From Rhodospirillaceae bacterium (GTDB lineage: Bacteria > Pseudomonadota > Alphaproteobacteria > Reyranellales > Reyranellaceae), in assembly GCA_009772935.1 (NCBI GenBank), contig WOUR01000024.1:1-64000 (forward strand): DNA of 64,000 nucleotides, written 5' to 3'. A program made the translations under genes and the position numbers. Numbering within the stretch: the first letter of the stretch is position 1; each line of letters opens with the position of its first letter. The notes beneath the pieces were generated by a model. That model did no database searches and was not told the DNA's origin. It saw nothing but the letters and a program-made list of their open reading frames with translations. Of this stretch, positions 46,990 through 57,207 are shown piece after piece.

Positions 46990-47793
46990 CTACTTGCACT
47001 CGGGCTTGGGCAGCGGCTCCAGGCGGGTAATGCGGTATTCTATGCCGCCTTCGCCCTGCTCGTGAGTGCCGTAGAGTTCGATACCATTGTCCAGCGTGAC
47101 GCTGCTCATCTCGAAGGCCGGTTCGCCCGGGCCTTTCGCCTCGGTATCGAAAAACCCCGCCCGGTAATAGATGCGGCTGCGGCCGTCGACCAGTTCCTCG
47201 GCGCCCTCCGGGATCTTAACGTCGGCCAGCCGCCTCGGTACCTTGCCAATGACGGCATTGACCTGTTGGGGCGGCTTCACCTTGTCGCCGAAGAAGAACA
47301 GGGCATCGATCCCGTTCTCGCCGGCCTTGGCGGCGCGGATGGTCGCCCGCGCGATCGCCACCGGGAACAGCGTTCCGGCAGGCAGGGCCACCGTCTGGTT
47401 CGCAGGATCGCTGAAACGCGCCTCTCCCCTGCCGTCGTCGAAAATGGTCGCCTCGCCCTTCATCAGGCTGGTCTGCTTGCCGCCGGCAACGGAGCGATGC
47501 TCGAAAGTCAGCTTCCGGCCATCCTTGCTCTCGGTCATCTGGGTCTGCTGCTCGCTCACAACGGTCGACCGCTGGCCCGCAGTCTCCAGGCGCAGGCGCT
47601 GGTAGATCACGTAGCCGTCACAAGTGAGTTTCAACTCGTAGGCGTAGGTGCCGGGGGTGCCGCCGGTGGGCTTGCCATTCTCGATCGCGCCGACTTCGTA
47701 GACGGCGCGATGCGGCGCCATCTCCTGTGCCATCGCCGGAGCCGCGAGGACGAGGGAACCGGCGACAGGCACAAGCAGGCGGCGAATCAGCAT
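46990..47793 (-). CDS. EipB-like (DUF1849) periplasmic protein, copy 1
   Basis: A 267-residue protein with a signal peptide (RRLLVPVAGSLVLAAPAMAQ). The mature part begins MAPHRAVYEVGAIENGKP and runs through ELKLTCDGYVIYQRLRL, LPAGTLFPVAIARATI and a C-terminal cysteine (PLPKPEC). The two cysteines (C58, C266) match the conserved disulfide of Brucella EipB, a spiral beta-barrel protein needed for envelope integrity. It overlaps the second EipB-like gene by seven bases (ATGCTGA), so the two are coupled. Confidence 0.85.
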   Translation of the reverse strand: MLIRRLLVPVAGSLVLAAPAMAQEMAPHRAVYEVGAIENGKPTGGTPGTYAYELKLTCDGYVIYQRLRLETAGQRSTVVSEQQTQMTESKDGRKLTFEHRSVAGGKQTSLMKGEATIFDDGRGEARFSDPANQTVALPAGTLFPVAIARATIRAAKAGENGIDALFFFGDKVKPPQQVNAVIGKVPRRLADVKIPEGAEELVDGRSRIYYRAGFFDTEAKGPGEPAFEMSSVTLDNGIELYGTHEQGEGGIEYRITRLEPLPKPECK

Positions 47794-48704
47794 CGTGGCC
47801 TCGGCAGGGCTTGGAGTTGAACGAGACGGGAATCGACGGCGAACTCGCCGTAGTCGAGCAGCATGGAGCGGGCGATGCCGTTGCCCAGCAAGTCGAGGGC
47901 CAATTCATACTCAGGATAGGCGCCTTGGTCCCCGGAAGCAAAGAAGGCGAAGCGCACCCCCCATGCGGGTTGATTGCGCAGGAGGGCGACATCGCCTCGG
48001 ACCACCGGCGCTCCTGTCTGCCGCGGCGGCCTGCCGATCACCGCGTTGACCTGGAAGGCGCCATCGAGGCGGGCGCCGTCGAACACCAGATAAGACGCCG
48101 ACTTGTCGCCGTCGCGGGCATGTCGAAGAACCAGGGCGAGATGCGTGGTCGGAAACAGCGTCCCGGCGGGAAGCTCGAAGCTCCGGGCCTCCGGCAACGA
48201 GAAGCTCGCCCGTCCCTTGGCGCCGGGCGCTTCGAGGTCGGCGTGGCCCCGCAGTTCCTCCTCGACCTCGTCATCCTGGATGTTCCGGACGCTGAAACGC
48301 AGGGAGAGGCCGTCCTTTGTTTCGTAGCTCGTGAAGCTCGAATCGGTGGTGAACTCATCCCCGTCGTTCCGCAGGAAGGTGAGCTTGATGCGCTGCTTGA
48401 CCTCCCAGCCCTCACAGGCCTCGACGGTCTCCAGGACCATGCGGCCGCCGACTTCGACAATGCCGCTGTTGGGCCGCGCCACGGAGAGCTTCATGTCGTA
48501 GGTGGCACGATGTGGGACCAGCGGCGAATCGGGCTGCTGCTGAGCGCCGGCAGCGTTTATCCACAGGCCCCACAACAGAAGAACGCCGACGGCGGCGAGA
48601 ACGACCGCTGTTTGGACGCGAGGACGGCGAAAACTATACGTGGTCAACTGACGAGGGCTTGAGAGGCTAGGCCTTGTAGCCGGGCTCACAAGCGTAATAT
48701 CCAT
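47787..48704 (-). CDS. EipB-like (DUF1849) periplasmic protein, copy 2
   Basis: A 305-residue paralogue of the following gene. A long N-terminal segment with an internal membrane/signal helix (VQTAVVLAAVGVLLLWGLWI) leads to VPHRATYDMKLSVARPNSG, ETVEACEGWEVKQRIKL, ELPAGTLFPTTHLALVLRH and the C-terminal PRPRC. Cys97 and Cys305 are placed like the EipB disulfide. The first gene of the pair; its product may be membrane-tethered unlike the second. It diverges from the 2-hydroxyacid dehydrogenase gene. Whether the two act together is unknown. Confidence 0.83.
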   Translation of the reverse strand: MDITLVSPATRPSLSSPRQLTTYSFRRPRVQTAVVLAAVGVLLLWGLWINAAGAQQQPDSPLVPHRATYDMKLSVARPNSGIVEVGGRMVLETVEACEGWEVKQRIKLTFLRNDGDEFTTDSSFTSYETKDGLSLRFSVRNIQDDEVEEELRGHADLEAPGAKGRASFSLPEARSFELPAGTLFPTTHLALVLRHARDGDKSASYLVFDGARLDGAFQVNAVIGRPPRQTGAPVVRGDVALLRNQPAWGVRFAFFASGDQGAYPEYELALDLLGNGIARSMLLDYGEFAVDSRLVQLQALPRPRC

Positions 48705-48762
48705 GCTCGCGGAATACCAGAATGATCGCCTGCGTCAGGGCTGCACAGGGAGGATATTTTAG

Positions 48763-49740
48763 ATGAGCAAGGGCAAGCCCAGGGTGATCGCCACCCGCCA
48801 CTTCCCGCCCGACGTCGAGGCCCGCCTGGCGGCGAACTTCGACGCTCAGCTCAATCCGCAGGACAGGCTCTATGACGGGCCGGCGCTGGCCAAGGCGGCC
48901 GCCGGCTTCGACGGGATCATGTGCGCCGCCGGTGACGCCCTGAACGCCGCGACGATCGCCGCCCTTCCCGACTCGGTCCGCATGATCGCGACTTTTTCGG
49001 TCGGCTACGAGCATGTCGACGTGGCGGCCGCAGCCAAGCGCAACATCGTCGTGAGCAACACGCCCGACGTGCTGACCGACGCCACCGCCGACATCACGAT
49101 GCTTTGCCTGCTGGGCGCAGCCCGCCGGGCGCACGAGGGCGCGGCCATGCTGCGGACCCACAACTGGATCGGCTGGACGCCCACGCAGCTCATGGGCACC
49201 CATGTCACGGGCAAGAGGCTCGGTATTCTCGGCATGGGCCGAATCGGCCAGGCTACCGCCGACCGCGCACGCGCGTTCCGCATGCAGATTCACTACTCCA
49301 ATCGAAGCCGCCTCGCGCCAGATCTCGAAAAGGGGGCAGTGTTCCACGCCAATCCCGACGACATGCTCCCTCATTGCGATTTCCTGTCGATCAACGCGCC
49401 GATGACGCCCGCGACCGCCAAATGGGTGAACGCCGAACGCATCGCCAAGCTGCCCAGGGGCGCGATCGTCGTGAACACGGCCCGTGGCGGGGTGGTGGAC
49501 GACGAGGCCCTGATCGCGGCTCTAAAGAGCGGCCACCTCGCTTCGGCGGGCCTCGACGTGTTCGACGGCGAGCCGCGCATCCATCAGGCCTATTACGGCC
49601 TTGAGAACGCGTTCCTGCTGCCGCACATGGGCTCGGCCACAGTCGAAACCCGCAACGCGATGGGGTTCAGGGCGCTCGACAACCTCGAGGCTTTCCTGCT
49701 CAGGGGGCAGACACCGCCGGACCTCGTGAAGGCTTCTTAG
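48763..49740 (+). CDS. D-isomer 2-hydroxyacid dehydrogenase (glyoxylate/hydroxypyruvate reductase type)
   Basis: A 325-residue NAD(P)-dependent enzyme. LGILGMGRIGQATADRA is the dinucleotide motif; VNTARGGVVDDEAL carries the catalytic Arg, LDVFDGEP the Glu, and FLLPHMGSATVETR the His. The opening RVIATRHFPPDVEARL and GYEHVDVAAA fit the GyaR-like group that reduces glyoxylate or hydroxypyruvate. Its 3' end overlaps the convergent lipoprotein gene by 41 bases. Confidence 0.92.
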   Translation: MSKGKPRVIATRHFPPDVEARLAANFDAQLNPQDRLYDGPALAKAAAGFDGIMCAAGDALNAATIAALPDSVRMIATFSVGYEHVDVAAAAKRNIVVSNTPDVLTDATADITMLCLLGAARRAHEGAAMLRTHNWIGWTPTQLMGTHVTGKRLGILGMGRIGQATADRARAFRMQIHYSNRSRLAPDLEKGAVFHANPDDMLPHCDFLSINAPMTPATAKWVNAERIAKLPRGAIVVNTARGGVVDDEALIAALKSGHLASAGLDVFDGEPRIHQAYYGLENAFLLPHMGSATVETRNAMGFRALDNLEAFLLRGQTPPDLVKAS

Positions 49741-50233
49741 CCGAACGCTGAACCGTCTTCGCCTTCTTGGACTTGGCCGAAGCCATCGACGGTTGGACCG
49801 GTTCGACGGTTGCCGTCATCGGCCCTTCCGCTGCGGGCGGCGTCGGCGAAGGTGGCGTAACCTTGTAGGCTGCGGCATCCCAACTCACGGCCGGCGCGCC
49901 TGGTGCCGGGCGCAGGGGCGCGGAGTACTCGACGCCGCTCTCCGAGACCGAGCGCTGGGGCTCGGTATAGTCCGTGTTGTAGGGGTCCTTGCCGTCGGCA
50001 CGGGCCGTGCAGATCTGCCGGCCCCGGAAGATGCGCCACATCGCACAATCCTGCTTGGTCACCACCGAGTAGACGTGGTCGGTCGAGGTCTTGTCCGAAG
50101 CTGCCAGCATGCCGCCATCAGCCGCGTAGCTCGCGGCCGAGACGGCGACGGGCATGCCGCAGGCACTCGTCAGGAGAGCCTGCCCCACCACAAGCGGCAG
50201 GATCATATAGGAAGAGAGCTGAAATGAGCTCAT
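49700..50233 (-). CDS. putative lipoprotein with Pro/Lys-rich tail
   Basis: A 177-residue protein. The signal ends in a lipobox (LLTSACGMP, Cys25). A conserved-looking segment TDHVYSVVTKQDCAMWRIFRGRQICT follows; paired cysteines in such segments are common in alphaproteobacterial envelope lipoproteins. The C-terminal third is Pro/Lys/Ala-rich (SKKAKTVQRSAKKPSRG), possibly binding peptidoglycan or DNA. Function unknown. A well-formed promoter lies upstream. The last 41 bases overlap the dehydrogenase gene, tail to tail. Confidence 0.75.
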   Translation of the reverse strand: MSSFQLSSYMILPLVVGQALLTSACGMPVAVSAASYAADGGMLAASDKTSTDHVYSVVTKQDCAMWRIFRGRQICTARADGKDPYNTDYTEPQRSVSESGVEYSAPLRPAPGAPAVSWDAAAYKVTPPSPTPPAAEGPMTATVEPVQPSMASAKSKKAKTVQRSAKKPSRGPAVSAP

Positions 50234-50265
50234 AATCTTCTTTATAAAAAGACTATAACCCCTTG

Positions 50266-50294
50266 ATAGTACTGGACCCTAGAGGTCCGGTCAA
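50266..50294 (-). promoter_or_regulatory. promoter of the lipoprotein gene with an inverted repeat in the spacer
   Basis: On the minus strand TTGACC (50294-50289), a 17-base spacer, and TACTAT (50271-50266), a good sigma70-type match. The spacer contains the dyad GGACC-TCTAG-GGTCC (50274-50288), which would let a regulator block or activate the promoter. Transcription would begin about 25 bases before the start codon. Confidence 0.6.
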
Positions 50295-50315
50295 TTTGCA
50301 CTCTTCCTGCCTGAG

Positions 50316-52118
50316 CTAGTCCTTCTTGGGCGGCAGGCGCAGTCCGATGTGGAGTTCGCGAAGCTTTTCCGCCGGCACCTCGGCGGGTGCATCCATCATC
50401 AGGTCGACTGCGGACTGGTTCATCGGGAAAGTGATGATCTCGCGGATGTTCGGCTCGTCGGCCAGCAGCATGACGATGCGGTCGACGCCCGGGGCGGCAC
50501 CACCATGCGGCGGTGCGCCGAACTTGAAGGCATTCAGCATGCCGCCGAAGCGCGCCTCGACCTCTTCGTTGCTGTAGCCGGCAATTCCGAACGCCTTGTA
50601 CATGATCTCCGGCTTGTGGTTCCGGATCGCCCCGGAGCACAGTTCGATGCCGTTGCAGACGATGTCGTACTGCCACGCCTTGATTGTAAGCGGGTCCTGC
50701 GTCTCGAGCGCCTCGAGGCCACCTTGGGGCATCGAGAACGGGTTGTGGCTGAAGTCGATCTTCTTCAGCTTGTCGTCGTACTCGAACATCGGGAAGTCGA
50801 CGACCCAGCACAGGGCGAACTCATCCTCGGCGATCACGCCTAGTTCCTGGCCGATCTTGGTCCGTGCCTGGCCGGCAAACTTCCAGGCGGTGTCCGCCGT
50901 GTCGGCCACGAAGAACACCGAATCGCCGTCCTCGGCGCCGGTCAGTTCCTTCAGCCTGGCCAGCCGCTCGTCGGCGACGAACTTGGCGATCGGCCCCTTC
51001 CCCGCGCCGTTCTCCAGCGTGATGTATCCTAGGCCCGGCTTGCCCTCGCCCTGCGCCCAGCTGTTCAGCTTGTCGAAGAAGCTGCGCGGCTGGCTGGCGG
51101 CCTTGGGCGCCCGGATGGCGCGAACCACCCCGCCCTTGGCGACGATGCCCGCGAACACCTTGAAGTCGGAGCCGGCGAAGACCTCACCCACCTCGAAGAT
51201 CCGCAGCGGGTTGCGCAGGTCGGGCTTGTCAGTGCCGAAGCTCAGAAGCGCCTCGGCGAAGGGAATGCGCGGGAATGGAAAGGCCGAAACCTTGCGCGGC
51301 GTCTCGCGGTTGAACGAGGCGAATTCCTGGAACACGCCCCCCAACACCGGCTCGATCGCCTCGAACACGTCTTCCTGGGTAACGAAGCTCATCTCGAAAT
51401 CGAGTTGGTAGAACTCGCCAGGCGAACGGTCGGCGCGGGCATCCTCGTCGCGGAAGCAGGGCGCGATCTGGAAGTAGCGATCGAAGCCCGACACCATCAG
51501 GAGCTGCTTGAACATCTGGGGCGCCTGCGGCAGCGCGTAGAACTTGCCGGGGTGGAGCCGGCTCGGCACCAGGTAGGAGCGCGCGCCCTCGGGGCTGTCG
51601 GCGGTCAGGATCGGCGTCTGGAACTCGGTGAATCCCTGGTCGATCATGCGTCGGCGCAGGCTCGCGATCACCTGGCTGCGCAGCATGATGTTCTTGTGCA
51701 GCTTGTCCTTGCGCAGGTCGAGGAACCGGTACTTGAGCCGCAGTTCCTCAGGCGTGGTGTCGTTCTCCTGGTAGACCGGGATCGGCAGCGGCTCGGCCAT
51801 CGATTGGACGACCATCTCGGCGGCATCGAGTTCGACGGCGCCGGTTGCCAGCCTGGGATTGACCGTCGAGGCCTCGCGGGCCACCACCTTGCCCGAAACC
51901 GTGATCACGCTTTCGGTCCGCACGGCCTCGGCGGTCTTGAACACCGGGCTCGAAACGTCCACCACCACCTGCGTCACCCCGTAGTGGTCGCGCAGATCGA
52001 TGAACAGCAGGTTGCCGTGGTCGCGCTTGCGCTGCACCCAGCCCGAGAGACGGGCCTGCTGGCCGACATGTTCGGGCCGCAACTGGCCGCACGTATGGGT
52101 TCGGTAGACTGAAGACAT
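50316..52118 (-). CDS. aspS: aspartate-tRNA ligase
   Basis: A 600-residue class II synthetase. N-terminal anticodon-binding OB fold ([36 protein letters not shown]), the catalytic core ([55 protein letters not shown]), and a C-terminal motif 3 ([17 protein letters not shown]). Bacterial-type insertion domain present. With GatCAB in the window the enzyme may be non-discriminating and also charge tRNA(Asn), but this cannot be told from sequence alone. rnd is divergent. Confidence 0.97.
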   Translation of the reverse strand: MSSVYRTHTCGQLRPEHVGQQARLSGWVQRKRDHGNLLFIDLRDHYGVTQVVVDVSSPVFKTAEAVRTESVITVSGKVVAREASTVNPRLATGAVELDAAEMVVQSMAEPLPIPVYQENDTTPEELRLKYRFLDLRKDKLHKNIMLRSQVIASLRRRMIDQGFTEFQTPILTADSPEGARSYLVPSRLHPGKFYALPQAPQMFKQLLMVSGFDRYFQIAPCFRDEDARADRSPGEFYQLDFEMSFVTQEDVFEAIEPVLGGVFQEFASFNRETPRKVSAFPFPRIPFAEALLSFGTDKPDLRNPLRIFEVGEVFAGSDFKVFAGIVAKGGVVRAIRAPKAASQPRSFFDKLNSWAQGEGKPGLGYITLENGAGKGPIAKFVADERLARLKELTGAEDGDSVFFVADTADTAWKFAGQARTKIGQELGVIAEDEFALCWVVDFPMFEYDDKLKKIDFSHNPFSMPQGGLEALETQDPLTIKAWQYDIVCNGIELCSGAIRNHKPEIMYKAFGIAGYSNEEVEARFGGMLNAFKFGAPPHGGAAPGVDRIVMLLADEPNIREIITFPMNQSAVDLMMDAPAEVPAEKLRELHIGLRLPPKKD

Positions 52119-52243
52119 GACGTATTTTCCGGGTTTGGAGGCCCGGCAAAAGGCACCGAAAGCCGAGGCAAGTCAAGGGAATGGCCGCTTTCCGTTCACG
52201 GCAACTTTGCCGAAGCCGCCGCGGGGTCTATAGATCGTCCCCA

Positions 52244-53401
52244 ATGAAGCTCATCACAACGACCGACGAGTTGGCGGCGTTCTGCAAGCCCCTCGCCGAT
52301 ACCGAGTTTGTTGCAGTCGACACCGAGTTCATGCGTGAGCGGACCTATTGGCCCAAGCTCTGCCTGGCCCAGGTTGCCGGCCCCGAAGACGCGGCCGCCA
52401 TCGATACGCTGGCCGAGGGCATCGACCTCGCCCCGCTCGACGAGCTGATGCTCAACCCCAAGGTCCTCAAGGTCTTCCACGCCGCCCGGCAGGACCTCGA
52501 AATCTTCTATCTGCGCCTCCAGAAGGTGCCGGGACCCCTGTTCGACACCCAGGTCGCCGCGATGGTCTGCGGCCACGGCGAGGCCGCCTCCTACGAATCG
52601 CTCGCCACCAAGCTGGCCAAGGCCAAGATCGACAAATCCAGCCGGTTCACCGACTGGAGCCGCCGGCCGCTCAGCGAGCGCCAGATCACCTACGCCCTGT
52701 CCGACGTCACCCACCTGCGCGTCGTCTACGAGAAGCTCAAGCGCCAGCTCGACAAGACCGGCCGTTTCTCCTGGATCGCCGAGGAGATGGCGGTTCTGAA
52801 CGATCCCGCGATCTATCGCGCCGATCCCGAGCAGGCCTGGCGCCGGCTGAAGCCGCGGGGAGCCTCCCCGCGGGTGATGGCGATCCTCAAGGAGGCCGCC
52901 GCCTGGCGCGAGCGCACGGCGCAGCGCATCGACATTCCCCGCCAGCGCCTGCTCCGGGACGAGCAGCTGCTGGAAATCGCGGCCCATGCGCCGAAGTCGA
53001 TAGAAGAACTCGCCGCCACGCGCGGCCTGGGCCGCGGCTTCGCCGAAGGCTGGCAGGGCCGCGAGTTGATGGAAGCCATCGAGCGGGCTCGGGCCTTGCC
53101 GGAATCGGAGCTGCCGGTCCGCGACAAGACCCCCGAGCAGATCCGGGCGCCGGGTGCGATCGTCGACCTGCTGCGCACCCTGCTGCGGCTCAAGGCCGAG
53201 CAGGCCGGCGTGGCGGGCCGTCTGGTGGCGAGCGCCGACGAACTCGACCGGCTGGCCGCAGGGAAACGCGACATCGCGGCCCTGAAAGGCTGGCGGCACG
53301 AGGTATTCGGTGCGGACGCGGTGGACCTGATCGAGGGTCGTCTGGCGCTGGCGCTGGACGGCGACCAGCCGAAACTCATCCAGCTGACGCCGACTGCGTA
53401 G
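52244..53401 (+). CDS. rnd: ribonuclease D
   Basis: A 385-residue DEDD exonuclease. VAVDTEFMRERTYWPKLCLAQ supplies the first acidic pair, HAARQDLEIF the third, and YALSDVTHLRVVYEKL the last Asp with the Tyr. Two helical HRDC-type regions follow (EAAAWRERTAQRIDIPRQRL, and near the C-terminus). It trims tRNA and other RNA 3' ends. The start was set where the family begins; 21 upstream codons are weakly coding. Divergent from aspS and convergent with ppx. Confidence 0.95.
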   Translation: MKLITTTDELAAFCKPLADTEFVAVDTEFMRERTYWPKLCLAQVAGPEDAAAIDTLAEGIDLAPLDELMLNPKVLKVFHAARQDLEIFYLRLQKVPGPLFDTQVAAMVCGHGEAASYESLATKLAKAKIDKSSRFTDWSRRPLSERQITYALSDVTHLRVVYEKLKRQLDKTGRFSWIAEEMAVLNDPAIYRADPEQAWRRLKPRGASPRVMAILKEAAAWRERTAQRIDIPRQRLLRDEQLLEIAAHAPKSIEELAATRGLGRGFAEGWQGRELMEAIERARALPESELPVRDKTPEQIRAPGAIVDLLRTLLRLKAEQAGVAGRLVASADELDRLAAGKRDIAALKGWRHEVFGADAVDLIEGRLALALDGDQPKLIQLTPTA

Positions 53402-53410
53402 CCGCCCCGG

Positions 53411-54916
53411 CTAGGCGGACACGATGATCGGCCTGAGCTCGAAGGCCTGTGCGGCGGTCTCGAGCCGCCGCGCGGTGACATCGCCCAGGCTCCTCTTGAG
53501 CGCCGTCGGCACCAACAGCCGAAGTTCCCGCTCGGTCCGGCGAAGCTGCAGCTGCGGCAGGAGGCCGGGGGCGCCGCCGCTCAGATTGTAGGCCAGCCGC
53601 AGGCAGGCGCCGAGGCGTCGGGCAAAGCTGCGCCCCTTGGTGTCGGTCAGGCGCAGGGCCGTGTCGATCATCGCCGCCTTGGGCTCGCTCTTGTAGCGAT
53701 AGGTGAGCGTCATCGCGAGGACGGCGCGCTCGCGGTGGCTCATGCCGGGCGCCGGCAGGTGCAGCACACGGAAGTAAGCCTGGTCGGCGCGGTAGTCGGG
53801 ATGGTCGTCCCACGAGATGTCGCTGAGGTGGCAGGCGGCCGTGCGCAGGACCCGCTCGCTATCGCTCTCACCGGCAAAGGCTGGCGTCAGCCAATCGAAG
53901 ATTTCATGCGGCGAGAGATCGAAACGGTGCCAGCTCTCGCCCTGCTCCTCGGCGAAGGCGATCAGCGGATGACGCGCCCGCTCCTGCTCGCTCAGCCGCG
54001 AATAGTAGAATCCCTCACGCAGGCCGAAGGCCGAGAAGACGATGGTCTTCGGTTTGAGGACCGCCAACAGCCTGTCGAGGGCCAGGCACGCGAGCGGCAG
54101 CGTGTCGACGCGGCGGCGCGAGACTCCCGGCATCTTCTCAAGCGACTTGGGACTCTGGACGGCGATCAGCCGCGCGACCGCGCGTGCCTCGTCGGCCGGG
54201 ATCTCGTACTGATGGATGATGTGCAGCGGATACCCTGCCTGCTCCATGTGGAGGCGCGCGAAGGCGCGCCACGCGCCGCCGACCGCATAGAATGTCTTGC
54301 CCTGCTCCTCGCGCACCCAGCGCACGCTCTCGATCGCGTCGACGACGGCCTTGCGCGGGTCTCCCTTGCCCGAGGACATCAGGCGCAGGGGGCCGACAGG
54401 CAGCGTGGTGGAAGAACCGAGACGACCGTTGGAGAGCGACGCCAGTTCGAGGCTGCCGCCGCCCAGGTCACCCATGACGCCGTCCGCACCGGGCATGCCG
54501 CACATCACGCCGTAACCGGAGTAGCGCGCCTCGTCCTGGCCGCTCACCGTATGGGCGACGATGCCCGGACGGCTCGCCAGCTCCCGCATGAAGTCTGCGC
54601 CGTCTGCCGCATCGCGCACGGCGGCGGTCGCGAGTAGGTCGAGCGACGTGACCTTCATGTTGTGCGCCAGAGTCGCGAACCGGTCGATGTTGGCCAGCGC
54701 CATCTCGACACCTTCGGGATTGAGACGCCCGGTGGCGTCGAGGCCCCGCGCCAGTCCACAGAGGACCTTCTCGTTGAACACCGGCAACGGCGCGCGGCTG
54801 GCGCGTTCGTAGACGACGAGGCGGATCGAATTCGAGCCGACGTCGATGATGCCGACGCGGCCCTTCCGGAGAGGGGCGCGCGAGGCGGTGGCGCCTGCGG
54901 TCGGATGGCCGTCCAT
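53411..54916 (-). CDS. ppx: exopolyphosphatase / Ppx-GppA family phosphatase
   Basis: A 501-residue protein. VGIIDVGSNSIRLVVYE and MGDLGGGSLELASL are the two phosphate-binding loops of the ASKHA fold, and SGQDEARYSGYGVMCG supplies the catalytic Glu region. A C-terminal helical HD-like half (HLSDISWDDHPDYR) follows. It removes phosphate from polyphosphate or hydrolyses pppGpp. Located 73 bases downstream of ppk on the same strand, a usual pairing for polyphosphate turnover. Confidence 0.93.
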   Translation of the reverse strand: MDGHPTAGATASRAPLRKGRVGIIDVGSNSIRLVVYERASRAPLPVFNEKVLCGLARGLDATGRLNPEGVEMALANIDRFATLAHNMKVTSLDLLATAAVRDAADGADFMRELASRPGIVAHTVSGQDEARYSGYGVMCGMPGADGVMGDLGGGSLELASLSNGRLGSSTTLPVGPLRLMSSGKGDPRKAVVDAIESVRWVREEQGKTFYAVGGAWRAFARLHMEQAGYPLHIIHQYEIPADEARAVARLIAVQSPKSLEKMPGVSRRRVDTLPLACLALDRLLAVLKPKTIVFSAFGLREGFYYSRLSEQERARHPLIAFAEEQGESWHRFDLSPHEIFDWLTPAFAGESDSERVLRTAACHLSDISWDDHPDYRADQAYFRVLHLPAPGMSHRERAVLAMTLTYRYKSEPKAAMIDTALRLTDTKGRSFARRLGACLRLAYNLSGGAPGLLPQLQLRRTERELRLLVPTALKRSLGDVTARRLETAAQAFELRPIIVSA

Positions 54917-54989
54917 GCGCGCTCCCTCTAGCCGAAACCGGGACGGATTACAGCGGCAGACAGGGCGCGACCCGACGCCGCTGGCCCCC

Positions 54990-57149
54990 TCAGGAGCTCA
55001 ACACCAGTCGAGGCACCGCGCCGCTGAGCTTCAGCGCGCTGCCACGACCCGAGAGCGAGGGATTCGTCATGAAATAGTGATGCGCGATGAACGGTTCCTT
55101 GCCGGTCTGCGGCCGGTGATAGTTACCGTCTTGTGACATCAACCAGCTCTGTCCGTCGTCCTTGAGATTGGCGACCATGATCTGGTCGAGGACCTGCTCG
55201 CGCACGGTCTGGTTTTCGACCGGGCACAGCAACTCGACGCGGCGGTCGAGATTGCGCGGCATCCAGTCGGCGGACGAGAGGAAGACCTTGGCTTCCATCG
55301 ACGGCAGCGCCCGGCCGTTGCCGAAACAGATGATGCGCGCATGTTCGAGGAAGCGGCCGACCATGCTCTTGACGCGGATATGATCGCTCAGCCCCGGAAC
55401 GCCGGGCCTGAGACAGCAGATGCCGCGCACGACCAGGTCGATCTGGACGCCCGCGCTCGACGCCGCATAGAGGTGATCGATCAATGCGCCATCGACCAGG
55501 GAGTTGAGCTTGGCCCAGATCGCCGCCGGCTTGCCGGCCTTGGCGTTGGCGATCTCGGCATCGATCAGGGCGTAGAGTGTCGGCCGCAAGGTCACCGGCG
55601 CGAAGGCGATCTTTTCCATCTGCTCGGGGCGCGCATAGCCCGTCATGTAGTTGAACAGGCGCGCGGCGTCGCGGCACATCGCCGGATCGCAGGTGAAGAA
55701 CGACAGGTCGGTGTAGATGCGCGCCGTGATCGGGTGATAGTTACCGGTGCCGAAATGCACGTAGGTACGGATCGACTGCGCTTCGCGGCGGACCACCATC
55801 GAGACCTTGGCGTGCGTCTTGAGATCGATGAAGCCATAGACCACCTGCACACCGGCGCGCTCGAGATCGCGCGCCCAGCGGATGTTCGCTTCCTCGTCGA
55901 AGCGGGCCTTGAGTTCGACGAGAGCAGACACGGTCTTGCCCGCCTCGGCCGCCGCGATCAGCTCCTTGACGATCGGTGAATCGGCGCTGGTGCGATAGAG
56001 CGTCTGCTTGATCGCGACGACGGCGGGATCGCGCGCCGCCTGGCGCAGGAACTGCACCACCACGTCGAAGCTCTCGTAGGGATGATGGACGACGATGTCC
56101 TTGGCGCGGATCGCCGCGAAGCAGTCGCCGCCGAAATCGCGGATACGCTCGGGAAAGCGCGCATTGTAGGGCTCGAACTTGAGGTCGGGCCGATCGTCGA
56201 CGATCACCGCCTTCACGTCGCCGATGTTCAGCATGCGGTCGAGGTGGAAGACATGGACGGTCTGCGTCTGCTCCGGAATCTCGAGCTGGTCGAACAGGAA
56301 GTCGCGCAGCTCGGCGGGCATCGCGCTGTTGACGGAGATGGAGATCAGGTCTCCCCGGCGGCGGCGCTTCAGGGCACTCTCGTACAGCAGGACGAGGTCC
56401 TCGGCCTCTTCGTTGATCTCGACGTCGCTGTCGCGGATCACCCGGAAGAAGGCGCGCTCGATCACCTCGTAGCCGGGGAACAGGCGCGGCAGGTAGATGT
56501 CGATCAGGTCTTCCAGCGGCAGGAAGCGGATGTCGGGTCCCGGCAGGCGCACGAATCGGTCGACCTGCGGCGGCAAGGGCAGCAGCGCCATCAGCGGCCG
56601 GCGGTCGTCGCGGCGCTGCAGCTTCAGGATGGCCGAGAAGCCGCCGTTGGGGATGAACGGAAACGGATGCGCCGGGTCGATCGCCAGCGGCGTCAGGATC
56701 GGGAAGACCTGATCGATGAAATAGGTATCGAGCCAGGTCCGCTCCGCCTCGGTGAGTTCGCCCGAATCCAGAACCGCGATCCCGGCCTGGCGCAGATCGT
56801 CCTGCAGCGACGCCCAGACGTCCTGCTGGTGGGCCATCAGGGTCGAGGCGCGGTCGCGGATGGCAACGAGCTGTTCGGCCGGTGTCATGCCGTCGTCGCT
56901 GAGCAGGGTCGAGCGGGTCTGCAGCATGTCGACGAGCCCGGCGACACGAACCATGTAGAACTCGTCCAGGTTCGCCGCGGATATCGACAGGAACCGCACC
57001 CGCTCCAGCAGCGGATGGCGTCTGTTGGTGGCCTCCTCGAGCACACGCGTATTGAAGGCCAGCCACGACAGTTCACGATTGATGAAGCGTCGGGGACTGT
57101 CGGGTGGTATTTCGAGCGAAGCCGGATCGGCCGAGTTGAGCGCGTCCAT
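54990..57149 (-). CDS. ppk: polyphosphate kinase 1
   Basis: A 719-residue PPK1. [21 protein letters not shown] is the N-terminal family motif. [15 protein letters not shown] and [14 protein letters not shown] border the active site, and [21 protein letters not shown] contains the phospho-acceptor His. [21 protein letters not shown] is near the C-terminus. It builds polyphosphate from ATP. AGGGG precedes the start at 57149. ppx follows. The divergent sixA-like gene starts 113 bases away with a palindrome between them. Confidence 0.97.
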   Translation of the reverse strand: MDALNSADPASLEIPPDSPRRFINRELSWLAFNTRVLEEATNRRHPLLERVRFLSISAANLDEFYMVRVAGLVDMLQTRSTLLSDDGMTPAEQLVAIRDRASTLMAHQQDVWASLQDDLRQAGIAVLDSGELTEAERTWLDTYFIDQVFPILTPLAIDPAHPFPFIPNGGFSAILKLQRRDDRRPLMALLPLPPQVDRFVRLPGPDIRFLPLEDLIDIYLPRLFPGYEVIERAFFRVIRDSDVEINEEAEDLVLLYESALKRRRRGDLISISVNSAMPAELRDFLFDQLEIPEQTQTVHVFHLDRMLNIGDVKAVIVDDRPDLKFEPYNARFPERIRDFGGDCFAAIRAKDIVVHHPYESFDVVVQFLRQAARDPAVVAIKQTLYRTSADSPIVKELIAAAEAGKTVSALVELKARFDEEANIRWARDLERAGVQVVYGFIDLKTHAKVSMVVRREAQSIRTYVHFGTGNYHPITARIYTDLSFFTCDPAMCRDAARLFNYMTGYARPEQMEKIAFAPVTLRPTLYALIDAEIANAKAGKPAAIWAKLNSLVDGALIDHLYAASSAGVQIDLVVRGICCLRPGVPGLSDHIRVKSMVGRFLEHARIICFGNGRALPSMEAKVFLSSADWMPRNLDRRVELLCPVENQTVREQVLDQIMVANLKDDGQSWLMSQDGNYHRPQTGKEPFIAHHYFMTNPSLSGRGSALKLSGAVPRLVLSS

Positions 57150-57207
57150 GTGGACCCCTGCGGGGGCACTCTCCCTGAAATTATGCACAGGAACGGTAGC
57201 GACTCCA

